A stretch of 10,465 nt of DNA from JAQVUB01 sp033809415. Its GTDB lineage: Bacteria; Verrucomicrobiota; Lentisphaeria; Oligosphaerales; Oligosphaeraceae. Position numbers and translations under genes: made by a program. The stretch lies in contig JAPXLT010000164.1 in NCBI GenBank assembly GCA_033809415.1, positions 1-10,465 of the forward strand, read 5' to 3'. This document shows, piece by piece, positions 6,467 through 10,465 of this stretch; the first letter of the stretch is position 1, and every line of letters starts with the position of its first letter. The notes beneath the pieces were generated by a model. That model worked only from the letters and a program-made list of their open reading frames with translations. It had not been told where the DNA came from and made no database searches.

Positions 6467-6697
6467 TTACTTTTTGCAGGGCTTTTTGCTGCAGGACGCT
6501 GCTGCTTTTTTGCAGGGGGCGGCTGCTTTGGCAAAGCCGGACTTCTCATAGGTTTCTTTGCTGACGAAAGTGGTCAGGTTGCGGCCATCTTTGGTCTTGC
6601 CTTTGAACGCGTAGCCGCCATTTGGATAGCGGACTGCATCGATCACTTCCGCCTCGACGCTTTTCTTCTCTTTGACATCCCAGAACTTTGCTTTCAT
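6467..6697 (-). CDS. Small basic protein with Lys/Ala/Cys tail, function unknown
   Basis: The protein has 76 aa from ATG 6697, which is preceded by AAGGAAGGG with a 9-nt spacer. An in-frame ATG at 6718 has no comparable ribosome site. Residues 1-55 look like a small beta-rich domain (MKAKFWDVKEKK, then VIDAVRYPNGGYAFKGKTKDG, then LTTFVSKETYEK). The last 20 residues are a low-complexity tail with three spaced PCKK/SCSKK-type cysteines and a strongly basic end. There is no signal peptide or membrane segment, so it is probably cytoplasmic. The tail could bind nucleic acid or a metal, but this is only a guess from composition. It is a single-gene transcription unit, with its own predicted promoter (6806-6833) and a strong terminator (6417-6443), which supports it being real and possibly well expressed. 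I recognise no family. Confidence 0.8.
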   Translation of the reverse strand: MKAKFWDVKEKKSVEAEVIDAVRYPNGGYAFKGKTKDGRNLTTFVSKETYEKSGFAKAAAPCKKAAASCSKKPCKK

Positions 6698-6805
6698 TTC
6701 GTTTTGCCCTTCCTTCATTGTTTTTAGTACCCGATCAACTCCCGGATGCACTCACACCCGGCTGGACAACACTGTCATGCCATAATTTATGGGCATCATC
6801 AGTAA

Positions 6806-6833
6806 TTTATAACCTTAAACCAAGGTATTGCAA
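6806..6833 (-). promoter_or_regulatory. Predicted sigma-70 promoter for the 76-aa protein gene
   Basis: On the minus strand TTGCAA (6833-6828) and TATAAA (6811-6806) are spaced 16 bp apart, about 110 nt before ATG 6697. Long A and T tracts (6844-6892) lie directly upstream, where an UP element would be. The leader contains an inverted repeat around 6779-6798 (ATGCC...GGGCAT) and a CCGG...CCGG pair near 6742-6762, with no known riboswitch recognised. Confidence 0.55.
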
Positions 6834-6884
6834 GTCGTTTTACAAAAAAAAGTGCTTTTTTTTTGTTTTTTTCTGTTTTTTTTG

Positions 6885-6948
6885 AAAAAAAAGGTGAAAA
6901 AGCGGAAAATTGCCGTTGTTCACCCAGGTCTGACGGCGGCAATTTTCC
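6885..6948 (-). terminator. Intrinsic terminator overlapping the 3' end of the deaminase gene
   Basis: GGAAAATTGCCG (6904-6915) and CGGCAATTTTCC (6937-6948) form a perfect 12-bp stem around a 21-nt loop that contains the deaminase stop codon (6922-6920). On the minus strand the stem is followed by GC, then T5, then after ACC a T8 run (6892-6885). The stem and T-tracts fit Rho-independent termination, though the loop is long. The neighbouring 6844-6883 also alternates A8/T9/T8 tracts. Confidence 0.65.
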
Positions 6949-8191
6949 TGCAAATCTCTCGATTTCTGGCAAGGATTTCTTGCTCGCCGTCGATTTTTCC
7001 CTCTTCCATGAGGATTTTTCCATCGCAGATGAGGGTGTCGATCACACTGTTGTCGGCGGAATAAACCAGATTGGCAGTCAAGTTGTAATCTCCCAGCATT
7101 TGCGGATGATCCAAGCGCACCAGCAAAGCATCAGCCAGCTTCCCGACGGCAATCTCTCCACCGTCCATATCAAAAAGCGAACAACCGGTACGGGTGGCGG
7201 CGGAAAAAATCTGCCGGTCATTTCCGGCAGTCGGCTCGCCGGATTGCACTTTCGCCGAGAGCGCGGCAAACTTCATCTCCTCGAGCATCGACAAGTTGTT
7301 GTTGGATGCGCAGCCGTCGGTGCCGATTCCAATCCGGCAGCCTGCGTCCCAAGCCGCTTGGAAGCGGAAAAGTCCACTGCATAATTTCATGTTGGAGACT
7401 GGATTGTGTGCAATGACCGCGCCGCGTTCACTGATAAGGGCGATGTCTTCATTCGTCAGATGGGCGCAATGCGCCAGCACTGTTTTGGGTCCCAGCATTC
7501 CCAGGCTGTCCAGATAGGCGATTGGAGTCATGCTGTGCTCCGCTTGGCATTCCTCGACTTCCCGGGCAGTTTCCGCCGCATGGATGTGCAACACAGCCTG
7601 ATCCTGTTTCGCTTCTTCGGCAATTTCCAGCAAAGCTTTTTGATTCACGGTATAGATCGCATGCGGCGCGTAGGTCAGGTGAATACGGGAAGAACAGGAG
7701 GAAACACGCTCCTTCAACTCCGCATTGGCTTGACGGTTGCTCTCGAGCACGCCGCCTCCGGGCACACAGATGAACATATAGCCGATGGCCGCTCGCAACC
7801 CCATTTCCTCGACGGCATCCAGGCTTGCTGTCTGATGCCAGTACATATCATTGACAAACACCGTGCCGCTGCGGATCATCTCGAGCAACGCCAGTTTTGT
7901 CCCCCAGTACACGTCGTCATGCGTCAACAGGGCTTCTGCCGGCCAGATGTATTTTTGCAGCCAGGTAAAAAGCTCCATGTCATCGGCATAACCGCGAAGA
8001 AGAGTCATTGCCGCATGTGAATGCAAATTATAAAATGGCGGTATCAGAGCCAGTTTCCCCCTGCCGTCAATCACCCGCTCCGCCGTCGCCTCGATCTTCG
8101 ACGAAATCTGGTGGAACCGGTTCCCGCTGATAAGGACATCCTGGCACCGCCCATCCAAAACAACATTTTTCAACAGAATACTTCGCATCAT
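6920..8191 (-). CDS. mtaD: 5'-methylthioadenosine/S-adenosylhomocysteine deaminase (amidohydrolase superfamily)
   Basis: The protein has 423 aa, close to the usual 400-440 of TM0936-type deaminases. The enzyme converts the adenine ring of S-adenosylhomocysteine or methylthioadenosine to hypoxanthine (inosyl product plus ammonia), recycling methylation by-products in the cytosol. Metal and catalytic residues are all present: H57 and H59 in NLHSHAAMTLLRG, H204 and E207 in LHIHAAET, H244 in AHCAHLT, and D292 in GTDGCASNN. The N- and C-terminal beta segments typical of the superfamily flank the barrel. ATG 8191 is chosen because AAAGGA lies 8 nt upstream; the next codon is also ATG (8188). The gene is monocistronic, divergent from the glycosyltransferase and ended by its own terminator. 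Substrate range cannot be read from sequence: related enzymes also act on adenosine, guanine or chlorinated triazines, but the motifs fit MTA/SAH best. Confidence 0.9.
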   Translation of the reverse strand: MMRSILLKNVVLDGRCQDVLISGNRFHQISSKIEATAERVIDGRGKLALIPPFYNLHSHAAMTLLRGYADDMELFTWLQKYIWPAEALLTHDDVYWGTKLALLEMIRSGTVFVNDMYWHQTASLDAVEEMGLRAAIGYMFICVPGGGVLESNRQANAELKERVSSCSSRIHLTYAPHAIYTVNQKALLEIAEEAKQDQAVLHIHAAETAREVEECQAEHSMTPIAYLDSLGMLGPKTVLAHCAHLTNEDIALISERGAVIAHNPVSNMKLCSGLFRFQAAWDAGCRIGIGTDGCASNNNLSMLEEMKFAALSAKVQSGEPTAGNDRQIFSAATRTGCSLFDMDGGEIAVGKLADALLVRLDHPQMLGDYNLTANLVYSADNSVIDTLICDGKILMEEGKIDGEQEILARNREICRKIAAVRPG

Positions 8192-8265
8192 ATACCTTTT
8201 CCTTTCCAGTCCCCGCACCCCGCACTACAAACGATGTAATACGGCAGCTGGATAACAGTTTTTTT

Positions 8266-8296
8266 ACAACGAAAGACACTAAGGGCATTTCGTTGT
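8266..8296. repeat. 9-bp perfect inverted repeat ACAACGAAA / TTTCGTTGT
   Basis: The arms lie at 8266-8274 and 8288-8296 around a 13-nt spacer. A T7 run precedes the left arm on the plus strand, so neither strand has the terminator order of stem then T-run. The minus-strand sequence GTGTCTTTCGTTGT resembles the TTTTCGTG repeat at 6311-6337, which points to a shared repeat family. Confidence 0.6.
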
Positions 8297-8342
8297 TCAA
8301 AAGAATTCCTCGCTCACCCGGGTTCACTGACGCCTTACTACA

Positions 8343-8391
8343 TTTTACGTTTTACGTTTTTACGTTTTACACGTTTTACACGTTTTACAAG
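8343..8391. repeat. TTTTACG tandem array with drifting unit length
   Basis: Six head-to-tail units run TTTTACG, TTTTACG, TTTTTACG, TTTTACACG, TTTTACACG, TTTTACAAG (7, 7, 8, 9, 9 and 9 bp). The array lies in the divergent gap between the deaminase and the glycosyltransferase. Confidence 0.9.
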
Positions 8392-8412
8392 CGTGCAACA
8401 CAAAAAATATAC

Positions 8413-8441
8413 TTGCTATTTCGTCATCGACAACCTATATT
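8413..8441 (+). promoter_or_regulatory. Possible sigma-70 promoter toward the glycosyltransferase
   Basis: TTGCTA (8413-8418) and TATATT (8436-8441) are separated by 17 bp. The pair lies about 340 nt upstream of the glycosyltransferase start, so a long leader through the repeat arrays would be needed. The assignment is weak. Confidence 0.3.
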
Positions 8442-8694
8442 AAATAGAATACGTTTCGCTTTGACTGCAACTACTTGCTTTTACAACTGGGTGCTGTTTA
8501 TCCAAGTCCCGGTTGCTCTTTTCCCCTTGCAGTGCCATAATCGCTTTTCTGTACTACTATCGCCCAAAATCTTCTTTTTTGGGAAAGATTTTTCTGAAAG
8601 GAAAGCTCCAAGTCATTGGCATACAGCCCCTTTAAGGTACCGCCAATTCTTGTCTTTTTTCTCTGACCGATCCGACTGATCCGTCTGATTTGTT

Positions 8695-8738
8695 GTCCGT
8701 GTCCCGTCCGTGTCCCGTCCGTGTAAAGTCCGTGTGGG
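8695..8738. repeat. Four tandem 11-mers GTCCGTGT+NNN
   Basis: GTCCGTGT recurs at 8695, 8706, 8717 and 8728, each followed by a homotriplet (CCC, CCC, AAA, GGG). The 15-mer at 8696-8710 is identical to 3397-3411, and both arrays are preceded by GATCCGAC(C/T)GAT-type sequence. They therefore appear to be members of one repeat family. Confidence 0.92.
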
Positions 8739-8783
8739 TTGCGGGCGATCAGTCCGCGCCAAGTTAAATAAGGTTTTATCGTA

Positions 8784-9653
8784 ATGAGTTTCTGCGATGT
8801 TGCCGTTGTCATGCTTGCCCACAACGGGGAAGAATATACAAAATATGCGTTGGAAAGTATTCTTGCTGCCGCAACCAAGCCTTGGGAAATTTTCCTGGTT
8901 GACAATGCATCTACCGACAACACCCCTGCCCTTTTCAAACAGTTCATCCCCCTGTTAAGACGTGCCGGCATCAAGGTGCATTCCTGGAGAAACAAGGAGA
9001 ACAAGGGTTGCTCGCTGGCACGCAATGAAGCATGGGAAAAAGTCACTTCGAGATATACCGTGTTCATGGACAACGATGCAGCGGTCTGTTCGAGAGACTG
9101 GCTAGCGCGTTTCATTACCTGCTTCGACGAACATCCCAAATTGCGCATTCTCGGCGGCAAGATGATCTATCCCTGGCACCCGCATCCCATCCAATCCGCC
9201 GGAGTGCTGATCAGCCCCCTCGGGCGCATCGCTTTCCGCGGTCGCGGCGCCGAACGCAATGATCCACGCTTCCAAGCTTTCTGGCCGGCCTGGGGACTGA
9301 TCAGCGCCTGCTGGATGATGCGCACGGACCTGCGCGACGAAGTCGGCTATCTCGACGAAACCTTCCATCCTGTCCAATACGAAGACCTCGATCTCTGTAT
9401 CAGAACCCGCCTCGCAGGTTGGGAAGTCGCGTATACGCCCCTGGTGGAAATTTATCATTTCGAGGGTATTACAACCGCTGCCGTCGGTGATGAAGAGTAT
9501 AAAGCCAATATTGCCAGGAACTCGCTGAAATTCCGGGAAAGGTATCACGAACTTTTCAAGACTTTCGCTGATGACACCCCACCTGAAGAATTCCGCTGGC
9601 TGCCGCGCGAAGAACTCGGCTTGACCGAAAAGCTCAATTTGAGCATCCGCTGA
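8784..9653 (+). CDS. Family 2 glycosyltransferase (GT-A fold)
   Basis: The protein has 289 aa, a single GT-A domain with no membrane helix, probably cytoplasmic or peripheral. The N-terminal strand VAVVMLAHNGEEYTKYALESI and the nucleotide-binding VDNASTDNT (39-47) are classical family 2 features. The metal-binding DxD is D96-N-D98 in VFMDNDAAV. The acceptor/catalytic region LDETFHPVQYEDLDLCIRTRLAGW (190-213) carries the ED pair at 200-201, and H225 in IYHFEG is a common third metal ligand. It should transfer a sugar from a nucleotide-sugar donor to a glycan or protein. Donor and acceptor cannot be told from sequence. TAAGG lies about 10 nt before ATG 8784. No other glycan gene is nearby, though glycosylation of the pilus-type machine encoded upstream is conceivable. 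Its stop is followed within 7 nt by copy B of the 31-bp repeat. Confidence 0.9.
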   Translation: MSFCDVAVVMLAHNGEEYTKYALESILAAATKPWEIFLVDNASTDNTPALFKQFIPLLRRAGIKVHSWRNKENKGCSLARNEAWEKVTSRYTVFMDNDAAVCSRDWLARFITCFDEHPKLRILGGKMIYPWHPHPIQSAGVLISPLGRIAFRGRGAERNDPRFQAFWPAWGLISACWMMRTDLRDEVGYLDETFHPVQYEDLDLCIRTRLAGWEVAYTPLVEIYHFEGITTAAVGDEEYKANIARNSLKFRERYHELFKTFADDTPPEEFRWLPREELGLTEKLNLSIR

Positions 9654-9660
9654 AACTCGT

Positions 9661-9691
9661 TTTTTGTCCACGGAAAACACGGAAGACGCGG
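9661..9691 (+). repeat. Dispersed 31-bp TTCCGTG repeat, copy B
   Basis: This is the reverse complement of 6365-6395 with one mismatch in 31 bp (a C for T in the first TTTTCC unit). It begins 7 nt after the glycosyltransferase stop codon. Relative to the gene just upstream it has the same orientation as copy A. Confidence 0.9.
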
Positions 9692-9740
9692 AAAATTTTT
9701 GTAGGGTTGCTGCTTTGCCGGATAGAATGGTCTGTATAAA

Positions 9741-9806
9741 GTCCCTCGTCCATTCCATTCCTGTCCATCGTGTCCATTTTGTCCATTCCTGTCCCTGTCC
9801 TTGTCC
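9741..9806 (+). repeat. Degenerate GTCCAT tandem array reaching the phosphoribosyltransferase start
   Basis: GTCC occurs at 9741, 9748, 9763, 9772, 9781, 9791, 9797 and 9803, five of these as GTCCAT. Spacing is 9, 9 and 10 in the centre and 6 and 6 at the end. The array ends 4 nt before the TAAAAATGG that carries the start codon at 9813, so it occupies the place where a ribosome binding site would be. Confidence 0.85.
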
Positions 9807-9812
9807 ATAAAA

Positions 9813-10322
9813 ATGGAAATTCTTTTTTCAGAAGCTGAAATCCGTGACCGCATCCAATGTCTCGGGGAAGAAATTTCCCGATACTACCAGGATCAGCCGC
9901 TGACCATCCTTGCACTGCTTAACGGTGCACTGATCTTTGCCGCTGATCTGGCCAGAGCCATCACTTGTGAAGACTGCTATCTGGACTGCATGGCGGTCTG
10001 CAGCTACAGCGGACATCGCAGCAGCGAAGAACTCCAGGTCCGCTGTGAACCCAAGCTTCCAATCGCCGGACGGCATGTGCTGCTTGTCGATGGCGTCCTG
10101 GATACCGGTTTCACACTCAGTAAAGTAGCGGAACAAATTTCGGCACAAGGCAGCCTCTCTGTGCGCAGCTGTGTTCTGGCTGAAAAAATACGTGTGCGCG
10201 AACAGCCTGTACATCATGCTGACTGGTGCGCATTCCAAGTGCCAGACCGGTATCTGGTCGGGTGCGGCATGGACTCCAATGAAAGATACCGCCAGTTGCC
10301 CTATTTGGCCGCCTTGGACTAA
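9813..10322 (+). CDS. hpt: Hypoxanthine (guanine) phosphoribosyltransferase-like protein
   Basis: The protein has 169 aa, within the normal bacterial range. The type I phosphoribosyltransferase PRPP loop is VLLVDGVLDTGFTL (89-102). The diphosphate loop is LLNGA (35-39). The purine-binding end PDRYLVGCGMDSNERYRQLPYL (144-165) closely follows the bacterial Hpt pattern, and K125 in LAEK matches the base-contacting lysine. It should make IMP or GMP from hypoxanthine or guanine plus PRPP in the cytosol. The usual Glu-Asp pair of the PRPP loop reads Asp-Gly here, so kinetics or base choice may differ. No Shine-Dalgarno precedes ATG 9813, because the GTCCAT array fills the space. An in-frame TTG at 9801 lies inside the array and is less likely. 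A TATAAA at 9735-9740 could be a -10 element but has no good -35. Confidence 0.88.
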   Translation: MEILFSEAEIRDRIQCLGEEISRYYQDQPLTILALLNGALIFAADLARAITCEDCYLDCMAVCSYSGHRSSEELQVRCEPKLPIAGRHVLLVDGVLDTGFTLSKVAEQISAQGSLSVRSCVLAEKIRVREQPVHHADWCAFQVPDRYLVGCGMDSNERYRQLPYLAALD

Positions 10323-10465
10323 AGCTGACCTGTCGTCAAAACCACAAAAGTAATGGGTCAGTCCCCCCCCTTGATACATTTTTAGCATTGCTTAACCTTT
10401 TCCTTGCATCATTTTTATTGCTTTCCGGCATGCCATCCTGAAAAAATCGGAGAAAAAACAAAAAA
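10323..10465. other. Window end, no gene recognised
   Basis: This stretch contains a weak CTGACC/GGTCAG inverted repeat (10325-10330 and 10354-10359) followed by a C8 run rather than T residues, so it is a poor terminator. The last bases (CGGAG then A-rich) could be the ribosome site of a plus-strand gene beginning past 10465, but this cannot be tested here. Confidence 0.3.

Larger units (their letters stand above)
8219..8783. other. Gene-free stretch with several repeat arrays
   Basis: No convincing coding frame is seen between the deaminase and the glycosyltransferase; the open frames here cross repeats or lack ribosome sites. It holds a 9-bp inverted repeat (8266-8296), a TTTTACG array (8343-8391), a promoter-like pair (8413-8441), roughly 200 bp of unassigned sequence (8450-8660), and GATCCGACTGATC-type repeats leading into the 11-bp GTCCGTGT array (8668-8738). 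Confidence 0.7.

Noticed and set aside
6698..6805. Riboswitch in the leader of the 76-aa protein gene
   Set aside because: Some inverted repeats are present but no conserved riboswitch core was recognised.
8192..8265. SAH or SAM riboswitch upstream of the deaminase
   Set aside because: No conserved core or terminator/antiterminator arrangement could be found.
8293..8679. Plus-strand 128-codon frame with FTFY repeats
   Set aside because: The repeats are the translated TTTTACG array; there is no ribosome site, and the frame shows no motifs.
8498..9160. Minus-strand open frame of 220 codons
   Set aside because: It crosses the GTCCGTGT array and the 5' half of the glycosyltransferase; its composition looks like a shadow and it has no ribosome site.
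9102..9758. Minus-strand open frame of 218 codons
   Set aside because: It is antisense to the glycosyltransferase and starts in intergenic repeat sequence.
9828..10388. Minus-strand open frame of 186 codons
   Set aside because: It is antisense to the phosphoribosyltransferase, which carries the PRPP loop and the C-terminal Hpt signature.

Overview
The window looks like a chromosomal segment from the PVC superphylum, most likely Lentisphaerota or Verrucomicrobiota. Two things suggest this. The left 6.2 kb carries five consecutive minus-strand genes whose order and protein layouts match, as I remember it, the Akkermansia muciniphila Amuc_1102-1098 pilus/secretion cluster. The intergenic spaces are also full of short GTCC-, TTCCGTG- and TTTTACG-based repeats of a kind I associate with that group. 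No alignment or phylogeny was run, so the taxon is an inference.

Layout, left to right. Positions 1-6174 (minus strand, so transcription runs right to left): an Amuc_1102-like exported beta-rich protein (6174-5539); a PilM ATPase-fold protein fused to a PilN-like membrane domain (5417-3492); a 377-bp spacer with a G-rich tandem array, a three-hairpin repeat and a terminator-like stem; a PilO/Amuc_1100-like bitopic protein (3114-2068); a bitopic protein with a four-cysteine knuckle and two EF-hand loops (2055-883); and the helical N-terminus of a larger exported protein that leaves the window at base 1, placed where the secretin gene is expected. Together these would form the inner-membrane platform, periplasmic linkers and probable outer-membrane channel of a type IV pilus or type II secretion-like machine.

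Positions 6417-6833: a 76-aa basic protein (minus strand) with its own predicted promoter and a strong intrinsic terminator. Positions 6880-8191: a TM0936-type 5'-methylthioadenosine/S-adenosylhomocysteine deaminase (minus strand), with a terminator stem that overlaps its stop codon. Positions 8192-8783: a long gene-free stretch with several repeat arrays. Positions 8784-9653: a family 2 glycosyltransferase (plus strand). Positions 9654-9812: a repeat-filled gap. Positions 9813-10322: a hypoxanthine phosphoribosyltransferase-like protein (plus strand). The last 143 bases hold no recognised gene.

The two most distinctive features are the pilus-like cluster, with its PilM-PilN fusion and dual metal-site protein, and the repeats that fill nearly every larger gap, including the one inside the presumed operon. 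No rRNA, tRNA, CRISPR array, transposase or phage gene was seen.
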